From Glaciecola amylolytica (GTDB taxonomy: Bacteria; Bacteroidota; Bacteroidia; Flavobacteriales_D; Crocinitomicaceae), in assembly GCA_003856375.1 (NCBI GenBank), contig CP034120.1, positions 1,612,001 to 1,676,000 of the forward strand: DNA of 64,000 nucleotides. The letters are read 5' to 3'. Below are positions 24,345-33,300 of this stretch, piece by piece (position 1 is the first letter of the stretch; the number at the start of each line of letters is the position of its first letter). The notes beneath the pieces were generated by a model. It made no database searches and was not told the DNA's origin. It saw nothing but the letters and a program-made list of their open reading frames with translations. The translations under genes were made by a program, and so were the position numbers.

Positions 24345-25397
24345 ATGATTCATAGAAGATTACTAATTGCAAGCGCAGTTTTATTCATCACCTTTTCCAT
24401 TCATGCTCAGACACTCGTTTTTCAGGCAAAACCCGCAGGAGGTAAAACCTGGGGCTATGTTGGAGTTAACGGAGAATTCCTGATTCCGGCAGAATACGAA
24501 AAATGTTATGAGTTCTCATCAAACGGATTAGCCATTATTTACGATGCTAAAATCAGACAGCATTATCTCATTAACCTGAAAAATGAAAAGCAGCAAACCG
24601 AACAGCCTGATTTTAAAATAAAGGATGGCTTCGGTTTTAGTGCAAGTACTTTCCACAACGAGTTACTTTTGGTCAAAATAGGAGCGAAGTGGGGATACAT
24701 GAATACTTCCGGAAAAATGGCAATTCCCGCAAACTACGACGACGGAAATGATTTTAACGGAGGGTTTGCCGCCGTAAAGAAAGGTTCGCAATTTGTGATT
24801 CTCGATACGAAAGGAAAAGAAACGGAAATTAAAACTCCGGCTTTGGATGTCAGGGATTTTTCGGAAGGTTTGGCTCCGATCCGCACGGTGGATAAGAAAT
24901 TCGGATTTGTGAACACCAAAGGAGAACTGGTTGTTCCGTCTCAATTTGAAAGCGTCGGATATTTTTCAAATGGCTTGGCGTGGGCAAAAACAGCTGATAA
25001 AAAGTTGGGCTATATCGATCAGACGGGGAAATGGATCATTGAACCGCAATTCGAAGCAGGGAAGGAATTTGATTCAAAAAGCGGTTTGGCTCGTGTGAAA
25101 CAAGGTGAGAACTGGACCTACATCAATAAAAAAGGCGAAATCGTAAATATCAGTGATTCTGAATCGTTGGGAGATTTCTCGGAAGGCCTTGCAGAAGGAA
25201 AGAAAGGTGCTTTGAAAGGATTTTATGACAACAAAGGACAATGGGTCATCAAACCGCAATTCGATGACGTACGGAGTTTCCAAAATGGTTATGCCGCAGC
25301 GAAATTGAACGGGAAATGGGGCTTGATCGACAAAACGGGAAAATGGATTGTGGAAGCAAAGTTTGATGCGATTAAAGATGTAACTTTGGTTAAGTGA
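24345..25397 (+). CDS. WG-repeat protein, secreted
   Basis: 350 residues from the ATG at 24345. Signal peptide to about residue 22 (SIHAQ). At least eight WG-type units follow: WGYVGVNGEFLIPAEYEK, WGYMNTSGKMAIPANYDD, FGFVNTKGELVVPSQFES, LGYIDQTGKWIIEPQFEA and WGLIDKTGKWIVEAKFDA, each a [WFL]G[YF]...G...IP..[YF] pattern. They form a beta-propeller-like array of unknown function, widespread in Bacteroidota. No T9SS domain, so probably periplasmic. The next gene begins 18 bases after the stop and is likely cotranscribed. Confidence 0.88.
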   Translation: MIHRRLLIASAVLFITFSIHAQTLVFQAKPAGGKTWGYVGVNGEFLIPAEYEKCYEFSSNGLAIIYDAKIRQHYLINLKNEKQQTEQPDFKIKDGFGFSASTFHNELLLVKIGAKWGYMNTSGKMAIPANYDDGNDFNGGFAAVKKGSQFVILDTKGKETEIKTPALDVRDFSEGLAPIRTVDKKFGFVNTKGELVVPSQFESVGYFSNGLAWAKTADKKLGYIDQTGKWIIEPQFEAGKEFDSKSGLARVKQGENWTYINKKGEIVNISDSESLGDFSEGLAEGKKGALKGFYDNKGQWVIKPQFDDVRSFQNGYAAAKLNGKWGLIDKTGKWIVEAKFDAIKDVTLVK

Positions 25398-25415
25398 TTC
25401 AACGAACCTTAGAAT

Positions 25416-26231
25416 ATGTTTAAAACCCTAAAAGCAATTTTCAGTTTAGTAATCGTTCTGTTTGTCAGTATTCCGGCAAACAGTCAGATGGACGAACGTT
25501 TTTATTATCCGTCAAGTGAATGGAAAGAAATCGATTCGGTAAATGTAAAGACATTCAAAGAGAAGGCTGATGATGATTTTGTGACCGCTTACTTGTTGTC
25601 GAATGTGGAGAAGCCGAAAGCAACAATCATTTATTTTCATGGAGCAGGTGGAAACGTTTCTAAGTATGTTCAGTTGGTGAGACCACTTTTAAAAGACGGT
25701 TTTCAGATATTCATGGTCGATTTTCGCGGCTATGGAAAGTCTACAGGAAAACCGACGCATCTCAATATTGAAGCGGACGGACAGAAAATGCTGGATTTTG
25801 CTTTGAGTCAAAAAGCGATAAAAAACACCAGAATCCTGATCTGCGGTGTTTCAATGGGAACGCAGATTGCAACACATTTGGCATCAAACAATGAAAATCG
25901 CATCAGCGGATTGATTCTGGATGGAACCATTGCGTCGTTTACCGATATCGCTGTTTCTTCGTCTCCACCGGAACAGGAAGAAATGATCCGGAAATTTCTG
26001 ACATCGCCATACTCGGCAAAAGAAGATATTCGAAAACTGACTAAAATTCCGGTTTTGTTTGTTCATTCAAAAGAAGATACAGGAGTTCCCTTTTCGCATT
26101 ATGAAATGGTTGCTGCAAATTGTACAACGAAACACGACGCACTTGTTTATACGGGAGAACATTTGGAAGGTCCTTTAGTTGACACGGAAAACTATTTGAT
26201 GATGATTAACAAATTGTTGGATCAGAAATAA
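25416..26231 (+). CDS. Secreted alpha/beta hydrolase
   Basis: 271 residues with a signal peptide (to about 23, PANSQ). The hydrolase core: oxyanion HGAGGN near 73 (IIYFHGAGGNVSKYVQLVRP), VDFRGYGKSTGKPTHL, and the nucleophile elbow GVSMGT near 144. Later, PVLFVHSKEDTGVPFSHYEM supplies the acid aspartate and the final GEHLEGP the histidine. The family includes esterases and dienelactone-hydrolase relatives; substrate unknown. It follows the WG-repeat gene closely and is followed by a 26-residue signal-peptide-only frame. Confidence 0.82.
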   Translation: MFKTLKAIFSLVIVLFVSIPANSQMDERFYYPSSEWKEIDSVNVKTFKEKADDDFVTAYLLSNVEKPKATIIYFHGAGGNVSKYVQLVRPLLKDGFQIFMVDFRGYGKSTGKPTHLNIEADGQKMLDFALSQKAIKNTRILICGVSMGTQIATHLASNNENRISGLILDGTIASFTDIAVSSSPPEQEEMIRKFLTSPYSAKEDIRKLTKIPVLFVHSKEDTGVPFSHYEMVAANCTTKHDALVYTGEHLEGPLVDTENYLMMINKLLDQK

Positions 26232-26242
26232 ATCCGAATCAC

Positions 26243-26320
26243 ATGAGACTACTAATCATCCTGATTATTTTATCCACACAAACCGTTTATACTCAAGGAA
26301 CTTTTCGGGCTTCATTCTGA
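26243..26320 (+). pseudogene. Orphan signal-peptide reading frame (gene remnant)
   Basis: A 25-codon frame starting MRLLIILIILSTQTVYTQ is a complete-looking secretion signal with cleavage after TVYTQ, but it reaches a TGA seven residues later. It lies 11 bases after the hydrolase stop. The simplest reading is the 5' end of a secreted-protein gene whose body was deleted. It is also possible that it is a very short secreted peptide. Confidence 0.45.
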
Positions 26321-26348
26321 GTTTATTCACCGCTGTAAAACAGAGAAT

Positions 26349-27005
26349 ATGATCTTATTTGTTATTCTATATGCGAGTTTTTTACTTCATTTTTTCAGTA
26401 AAAAGAAGCGGATACTTTCCTCGAAAAAAACAATAGCGCTTCAGAGTGCTCATGTTTTATCGTTGTTACTGGTGATTGCAATAATCTGGATGAAATACCA
26501 CGGAATGTCTTTTCGCGGCTATTGGGTGGAACGGGTTATCTGGTGGGTATTCTATTTTTCTGCAGTGAGTATACTGGTTTCCGGAAGCCCTGATTTGGTA
26601 AAAGGAATCCGGAAATTTTATTATTCCTTGTTTTTGCTTTTCCCGATTTTGTTGGTATTCTCGTTGCTAATTCCCTTTTTGGGTATCGGAACAGTTTTCT
26701 TCGTTAGAAATGAATGTATCGGAGACGCAGACATGATCCGGTATTCCGACAACAAATTCAGGATCGAACTTCCTTATTCAGGTGTTTTGGGTGCTCGTCC
26801 GGAACATGGAACTCTGATCGTAAAGAAAGGAATCTTCGAATACGAAGATCAGGTCTTGGATTCGATCAACGACAACAAGGTCAGCGTTTACAGAATCGAA
26901 ATAAAATCTCCCTGGGAGATCCTGATAAAAACGTTGGGCAAAAATGAACAAAAATACCTGGTAACGGATTACGAAATTCAGTTGACACACATTGTAAAGA
27001 AGTAA
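26349..27005 (+). CDS. Hypothetical membrane protein
   Basis: 218 residues. Four hydrophobic segments (about 1-13, 27-47, 58-78 and 90-122, the last possibly double) precede a soluble C-terminal half that is beta-rich (for example FRIELPYSGVLGARPEHGTL). No family recognised. The first segment carries no signal cleavage site, so it is an integral membrane protein with its soluble domain on one face. The intergenic repeat at 27023 follows its stop by 18 bases. Confidence 0.65.
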   Translation: MILFVILYASFLLHFFSKKKRILSSKKTIALQSAHVLSLLLVIAIIWMKYHGMSFRGYWVERVIWWVFYFSAVSILVSGSPDLVKGIRKFYYSLFLLFPILLVFSLLIPFLGIGTVFFVRNECIGDADMIRYSDNKFRIELPYSGVLGARPEHGTLIVKKGIFEYEDQVLDSINDNKVSVYRIEIKSPWEILIKTLGKNEQKYLVTDYEIQLTHIVKK

Positions 27006-27022
27006 TGTGTTTGTTGACAAAT

Positions 27023-27084
27023 TTCTGCGTAAATCTGCGCTTTCCACGGGAAAAAATAATGTGTCAATTAAATTCACGGACAAG
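27023..27084. repeat. ATCTGCG-type intergenic repeat, copy 3, with 38-base conserved block
   Basis: TTCTGCG, ATCTGCG and TTCCACG at 27023, 27033 and 27042 (spacing 10 and 9) lead straight into the 38-base block 27047-27084 shared with 6482-6519. Confidence 0.7.
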
Positions 27085-27196
27085 TCATCTTTTTAAGAAA
27101 TTTTGGAGAATTGAATTTGGACAACACGTTTAGATTTTCGTACTTTGCTGTAACATAAACTGAAAACAATAATTAATCTATTTAATTATTGGTGAG

Positions 27197-27523
27197 ATGG
27201 AAAAGATAAAAGTTCTGCTGTTCAGTTTATCTCTGTGCTTGTTAGGAAACAACGATTTAAGTGCTCAAATTACACTTCCGCTTTCCGTAGACTCAAATTC
27301 AACTTCTTTGGTCATTCGTTCCAGTCCGAATTCGGATTATATTCTGTTGGAATTAACCGGGGATAAGAAAGTCAAACCCTTCCAGATTTTTGGTATGGAC
27401 GGAAAAGAAGTGTATCAGGGAAGAATCAGCGGAGTGCAGTTGATTGAAGTTTCTACATGGAATTCGGGGACTTATTTTGTGATTTGCGGTTCACAACGAG
27501 AAAAACTGTTGTTAATGAAGTAA
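27197..27523 (+). CDS. Small secreted protein consisting almost only of a T9SS sorting domain
   Basis: 108 residues: a signal peptide (1-24, ending DLSAQ) followed almost at once by a T9SS type A C-terminal domain. The landmarks are YILLELTGDKKVKPFQIF near 52, the GMDGKEVYQGR turn near 70, and the ending WNSGTYFVICGSQREKLLLM. Cargo proteins normally carry a large N-terminal passenger before this domain; here only about 15 residues separate it from the signal. It could be a cut-down cargo, a competitor for the sortase, or a surface peptide in its own right. Confidence 0.75.
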   Translation: MEKIKVLLFSLSLCLLGNNDLSAQITLPLSVDSNSTSLVIRSSPNSDYILLELTGDKKVKPFQIFGMDGKEVYQGRISGVQLIEVSTWNSGTYFVICGSQREKLLLMK

Positions 27524-27570
27524 TTGATCGGGTTTGGTGATTTATCACAAAATTTAACGCTTGCATTTCA

Positions 27571-27599
27571 TTTGATTGGAGCTTCGTTCCGTAACTTTA
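27571..27599 (+). promoter_or_regulatory. Promoter immediately upstream of the luciferase-like gene
   Basis: TTTG at 27571-27574, a 17-base spacer and TAACTTTA at 27592-27599. The ATG follows only 4 bases later (27604), so the transcript may be leaderless or nearly so. Confidence 0.5.
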
Positions 27600-27603
27600 T
27601 GGC

Positions 27604-28608
27604 ATGAAAAAAATCAAATATTCCGTCTTGGATTTATCCACGATTACCAAAGACGGCAACGCAGCAACAGCCATTCAACGAACAGTAGATTTAGCACAAA
27701 AAGCAGAACAATTAGGATACGAACGAATCTGGCTTGCAGAACATCACAATATGGAGTTCATCGCAAGTTCGGCTACTTCCGTGCTCATTGGTCATATCGG
27801 ATCGAAAACAAAAACCATCCGGGTTGGCTCCGGAGGAATTATGCTTCCGAATCATGCTCCTTTGGCAATTGCAGAACAGTTCGGAACCCTGGAAACCTTG
27901 TATCCGGGAAGAATCGATCTGGGTTTGGGAAGAGCTCCTGGAACGGACCAGCAAACAGCCATTGCTTTGAGAAGAGGAGATCTGAATACGGCGTATCAAT
28001 TTCCGAAAGACGTAATTGCGCTTCAGACTTTTTTTAGCGAAGCCAATAAAACAGCGGCAGTAAGAGCTTTTCCCGGTGAAGGTTTAAATATTCCGATCTG
28101 GATTCTGGGATCGAGCACGGATAGTGCTTATCTGGCCGCAGAAATGGGGCTTCCATATGCTTTTGCATCTCATTTCGCTCCGAAACAATTCCGCCATGCA
28201 TTACAGATTTACAGACACAATTTCCAACCGTCGAAGTATTTGGACAAACCCTATGTTTTGGCATGTGTGAACGGAATTGCAGCCGATACGAATGAAGAAG
28301 CAGAATTATTGTCCATGAGTTTGTATCAGCTTTTCTCAGGTATTTTGACCAATGCCAGAAAACCGCTTTCTCCTCCGATTCCGAATTTATTGGACTCCTG
28401 GCCGCAGGATTTGATCGACGCGGTAAACGGAATGACGTCATGTACTTTTGTCGGAGATAAAGACACCCTGATTCAGCAGTTCAGCGACTTCCTTTTTGAA
28501 AATGAGGTAGATGAATTCATGATCACGGGAAATATTTTTGACAATGAGAAACGCTTGAGATCGTATGAGATTTTGTCGGAAGTTTTTAATGCGATCAATC
28601 AATCGTAA
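27604..28608 (+). CDS. LLM-class flavin-dependent oxidoreductase
   Basis: 334 residues, the usual length for a single-component bacterial luciferase-like monooxygenase. Landmarks: [36 protein letters not shown] near 40, [20 protein letters not shown] near 76, [20 protein letters not shown] near 96, and [12 protein letters not shown]. These enzymes use reduced flavin and oxygen to oxidise small organic substrates; the substrate is unknown. Its start is fixed by the family N-terminus, which puts the ATG within five bases of the -7 box. Confidence 0.9.
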   Translation: MKKIKYSVLDLSTITKDGNAATAIQRTVDLAQKAEQLGYERIWLAEHHNMEFIASSATSVLIGHIGSKTKTIRVGSGGIMLPNHAPLAIAEQFGTLETLYPGRIDLGLGRAPGTDQQTAIALRRGDLNTAYQFPKDVIALQTFFSEANKTAAVRAFPGEGLNIPIWILGSSTDSAYLAAEMGLPYAFASHFAPKQFRHALQIYRHNFQPSKYLDKPYVLACVNGIAADTNEEAELLSMSLYQLFSGILTNARKPLSPPIPNLLDSWPQDLIDAVNGMTSCTFVGDKDTLIQQFSDFLFENEVDEFMITGNIFDNEKRLRSYEILSEVFNAINQS

Positions 28609-28650
28609 TTCCGGAGAAATTAATTAGTTTTCTGAGCAAATCAGTTTACT

Positions 28651-29361
28651 ATGAGCAAATACTTCTATGGATTCGTTTTGATGTTCTTTTTACAAAGCAT
28701 GTTCACTTCGTGCGGAAATTCTGCTCCTGTAGAAAATCAGAAAGAAGCAGAACGAATCCATGAATCAGATTCTCCCGTCATTGAAAAAGAAAGCCGTTAT
28801 GCAGATCTGCTGAAAAAATTCAAAGAGGTTTCTTTCGACACCTTGAAAGTGTTTTACAGCTATGACGACAAGAGTTTTCAGGGAAAGGAACTGACGTTGA
28901 AACAGGCAAAGGTTTTCCCGCTTGGCATCGAAGAGAATTATTTCGGAGAACTATCAGGAGTTTATGCCTGCTATCGTTTTAAGATTGATTCCACCCGTTT
29001 GGGATTGATTGTCCGGACACCTTCCGAATATGAATCTTCCTCAATCAAGTTGTTTGTTTTCGATCAAAAAGCGGATAAATTGCAGGATCATTTCATTGAA
29101 TTGGGGCAGATGTTCGGCGACGCGGGAGATTTTATCTATAAATGTTCCTGGTTGTTTAAAACAAAGAAGAACGAAATCCATTCCCTGATCTATGACTATC
29201 AATCGTATGACCATCAGGTCGATGATACGGCAGATTTAACAGTGGATGAATGGAAGAACTATGCGCTGATCGATTGTATAAAAGGAAAATTCGACACGCT
29301 TTCAACGAATGGAACACAGCTCAAAAAACGTTTCAAAAGAATATTGAAGGAAGAAGAGTAA
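28651..29361 (+). CDS. Hypothetical lipoprotein
   Basis: 236 residues with a lipoprotein signal (lipobox MFTSC near residue 21). A Glu-rich linker follows, then a domain of mixed strands and helices with no recognised family (GIEENYFGELSGVYACYRFK, then GLIVRTPSEYESSSIKLFVF). Basic C-terminal tail. It is followed 74 bases on by a TPR gene in the same orientation. Probably attached to the outer or inner membrane, facing the periplasm. Confidence 0.65.
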   Translation: MSKYFYGFVLMFFLQSMFTSCGNSAPVENQKEAERIHESDSPVIEKESRYADLLKKFKEVSFDTLKVFYSYDDKSFQGKELTLKQAKVFPLGIEENYFGELSGVYACYRFKIDSTRLGLIVRTPSEYESSSIKLFVFDQKADKLQDHFIELGQMFGDAGDFIYKCSWLFKTKKNEIHSLIYDYQSYDHQVDDTADLTVDEWKNYALIDCIKGKFDTLSTNGTQLKKRFKRILKEEE

Positions 29362-29435
29362 GAAATTTTTCCCAAATCGCTTTCTAATTCAATGAAATTC
29401 ATTAATATCATGTCCTGAAAACAAACCAACGTTAC

Positions 29436-30083
29436 ATGGAAACTGGACCGATTAGCGAACAGGCAAACGTACTACATCTGGAAGCAAGAGAAGCAGGGCA
29501 GGCAGGGAATTATGATCTTGCCATTCAAAAATTGAAAGAAGCAATGACTCTTGAACCAACCTGGCCTTATCCGGTTTATGATCTTGCATTTACGTATTTG
29601 TTGAAAGGAGATTTCATCAATGCGCTGAAATACTACAAAGAAACCGATGCGTTGGAGCCGGGAGGTTTTTTCACCGCAAAAACAGCCATTTACAGTTTGG
29701 AAGGGGAGGTAAACGGATTATTTCCGGAAGGATTGTATACGTTCTACATGCAAATTGAATGGACGGAAGAACCTGAAAAGAAATACGAAATCGCCAAACG
29801 GATTGCGGATAATGTGCCCGGATATGCACCAGCGTGGAAGGAACTGGCTTATTTACAAAACGATCCGGAAGAACGTCTGCATTCCATTGAACAAGGTTTG
29901 TCGGGGAATCCGGATGAGGAAACAAAAGGAATATTACTACTGAATAAAGCGATGATCCTGCATGAAAAGGGAGATTCGGAAACTGCAAAGAAATTACTTG
30001 CTGAAATTATCGAATCTCAGGAAACCACTATCTCGAATAGTGAAATTGCCAAAGTGGCCATGAAATCGATCAGCGAAAATTAA
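29436..30083 (+). CDS. Cytoplasmic TPR protein
   Basis: 215 residues, no signal peptide. TPR units are visible: AREAGQAGNYDLAIQKLKEA near 16-35, AFTYLLKGDFINALKYYKET near 50-69, and a later one NKAMILHEKGDSETAKKLLA. Such arrays bind other proteins; no catalytic domain is present. It lies just upstream of the 267-base leader region of the large repeat protein. Confidence 0.75.
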   Translation: METGPISEQANVLHLEAREAGQAGNYDLAIQKLKEAMTLEPTWPYPVYDLAFTYLLKGDFINALKYYKETDALEPGGFFTAKTAIYSLEGEVNGLFPEGLYTFYMQIEWTEEPEKKYEIAKRIADNVPGYAPAWKELAYLQNDPEERLHSIEQGLSGNPDEETKGILLLNKAMILHEKGDSETAKKLLAEIIESQETTISNSEIAKVAMKSISEN

Positions 30084-30256
30084 ATTTCTTGCTAAAAAAG
30101 CTACATAACTATGAACTAAGTTGTAAAAAATGGTAAAAAACGATCATTTTTCGACTCAAAATTTCAATTGAAAACAGAAAATTGTATTTTTTAACACTTC
30201 GTGTTTTTTACGTGTAATGACCTGACTGTCAGTTGTTACTTAGCCATTTCTGGAAG

Positions 30257-30273
30257 GTTAAGTACGTATTAAC
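30257..30273. promoter_or_regulatory. Near-perfect palindrome upstream of the large T9SS gene (possible operator)
   Basis: GTTAAGTACGTATTAAC is a palindrome with one extra base in the middle (GTTAA-TACGTA-TTAAC). It lies 23 bases before the -33 element of the promoter at 30296, the place for an activator site. Confidence 0.35.
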
Positions 30274-30295
30274 ACGCCCTGTCCCGAAGAAATAA

Positions 30296-30326
30296 TTGGA
30301 AACTGTAGGCTGATGGTCTATTTTTG
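30296..30326 (+). promoter_or_regulatory. Promoter of the triple-repeat surface protein
   Basis: TTG at 30296-30298, a 20-base spacer and TATTTTTG at 30319-30326, 25 bases before the ATG at 30351. The A/T-rich stretch 30084-30295 upstream contains no gene. Confidence 0.6.
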
Positions 30327-30350
30327 CGGGACAATTTTAAAATATACAAT

Positions 30351-33300
30351 ATGAAATCACCTTTACAATGGCTTGCGCTAGCCTCTGTCACTATGGTTTC
30401 AGGTATCAGCTTTTCACAACAGACACTTTATGTATCCGCAACAGGATCCGATGCGTCTAATAACTGCCTGACACCTGGAAGCCCCTGTGGAACAATTAAT
30501 CATGCGTACACCCAAGCTGCGATTGCAGATACGATCAAAATTGCTCCAGGAAACTACACGCTTTCTGCTACTTTAAATTTGCTTCAATCAGTTGTTTTAA
30601 CTGGTGATGACGCGGTAAACTTGCCGGTAATTACATCTACAGCAAATGATGTGATTTTTGTAAACAGTGATGATGTTACAATTAGCAACATCAAATTCCA
30701 AATGGGATTGACATCTTCTACAGGTATGCGCGGAATTGCTGCAAATACAGGAAATTTCAACAACCTTAAAATTACAAACAACGTATTTGAATCAGTGAAT
30801 CCTATTTCAGGAACACCGAATACAAATATGGTTTGGAATGCTTTCGCAATTGCATTGGTTTCAGCTGCTGGTGACGTTCAAAACGTAACTATTGAAGACA
30901 ATGAAATCATTGCGGGTGCTGCTGCAAACGTTTTCGGAAGAGGAATTTTCCTTGGAAACGGTGGTTCTTCATTGGATGCTCCGGGAGGAACAATCAGTGG
31001 AAACACGATCAATGCTTACTATGCAATCCAATCAGTATTGATGGCGGATGATTTGTTGATTTCAGATAACGATATCAACGGAACTGTTTTGATCAGCTCT
31101 CCACGTGCTGGTGTTGTTGTTGACATTGAAAACAACGACTTAGGAAACGATACGCAAATGACTCCTGCAAGCTATTATGCAGTTTTGGAATTGCGTTCAG
31201 TTGAATTAGGTGATGTGAATGTAACAAACAACCAATTCAACAACTACGTAAACATCGGTTTGTTGAGTGAGGCATCTAAGAATGTAATCGTTGCAGGTAA
31301 CACATTTACACCTGCTGCTTCTGCAACAACGTTTGCTTCTATCATGGCTAACACGAAATTGATGACGAACGGTGTTCAGGGAAATACTTATTCTGATGAA
31401 ATCGTTATTACAGGAAACACATTTGCAGCTGCATCAGGAACAACTGGTTCTGCAATCGTTTTTGCTGACCATTACGGAGTAAACACTCCTGCATTTGCAA
31501 GTATCACTGTTGGTGGACCAACTGTAGCTGAAAAGAACATTTTCGCAGCAGGTTTGGGTAACTTCATCACATTGGATGCACAAACAGGTGCAAGTACTTC
31601 ATTCCCTTTATGGGCTCCATACCCGGCTACAACCATGAAGCCTTTCGCTCAGGATGTAAATGCTTACGGAGTTTATAACAACTACGGTTTGACTACAATT
31701 GCTGCAGTTGAAGCAAAAAACCAGGATGAGTTGGATAACGCTGTTTTGGGTAAAATCAATTTATCTCCTATTGGAACAAACCGTTACGTTTCAACAACAG
31801 GTACTGATAACGTAAACGCATGTACACTTCCTGGAAGCCCATGTTTGACTATCGCTCATGCACTTTCTGTTGCTATTGACGAAGATTCAGTTTTGGTTGC
31901 TCCGGGTAACTACGCTTTGACAAGTGTTTTGAACATTGGTCAGGACGGATTGGTATTAACAGCACAAGATGAGAACAACAAGCCGGTATTGACAACAAAT
32001 CAGGATAAGATGATCGACATCAATGCTGAAGACGTTTCTATCAATGCATTGCGTTTGGAAATGGGATTGACTGCAACAACAGGAAAATACGGTATCGTTT
32101 CTACAACGAATCTTTTTGACAGCTTAAGCCTGACAAAAAATGAAATCGTTTCTACATCTCCTGTAATTCCTTACGGAATGGTTTGGGATGCATTTGCTGT
32201 TCGTTTGAGCTCAGGAACAAACGTAAATACAAGTGTAAATATTCAGGATAACACAATCGGTGAAGCAGTAGCAGGAACAAACAATATTTTTGGTCGTGGA
32301 ATCAGCTTAGGTTCATCAACATCTGATGGTCCGGGTGGAGTTGTTGCAAACAACGATATCATGGCTTACTATACAGTTCAGGCAATCAGATCTCAAAACG
32401 AATTGTCTATCAATGACAATACTTTGGCTGGAATCATGATGGTAAACACACCATTGTCAGATATTCACGCACATGACAACATCTTCGACGGTATTACACC
32501 AATGTCTATGGATAGCTTGTATGCATTGGTTGAACTTCGTTCAATTGAAAATGCATCTGTAGTAATTGAAAACAACCAATTCACAAACTACAAGCGTATT
32601 GCTTTGTTAAGTGAAGCATCTAAGAATGTAACTGCAACAGGAAACGAGTTTACTCCTAGTACTTCAGCAACAGCTTTCGTTTCCATTATGGCAAACACGA
32701 AGTTGATGACAAACGGTGTTCAGGGAAATACTTACTCTGATGAAATCGAAATTAAAGGTAACACGTTCAACGCTGGTACAGCTGGTGTTGGTACTGCAAT
32801 TACTTTTGCTGACCATTACGGTGCAAACACTCCTGCATTCAACGCGATCACAATCGGTGGATCAACTGCTGCAGAGAAAAACACATTCGATACAGATCTT
32901 GGATCATACATCGCTTTGGACGAATTGACAGGTGCAAGTACTGCGTTCCCTTTATGGGCTCCATATCCTGCAACAACAATGGTTCCTTTCGCTCAGGATG
33001 TAGAAGCATTGGCTATCAATAACAACTACGGTTTGGTTGACTTCAACGCAATCGAAGCGAAAAACCACGATGTATTGGAAAATGCAGTATTAGGAAAAGT
33101 AATCATCAAGTCTGCCGGAGATAACCGTTATGTTGCTACAACAGGTAACGATACTTCAAATGACTGTACATTGCCAGGAAGCCCTTGTTTGACAATCGCT
33201 CATGCACTTTCTGTTGCAATTGATGCAGATTCAGTAATCGTTTCTCCGGGAGTTTACGCTTTGACAAGTGTATTGAACATTACTCAAGACGGTTTGACTT

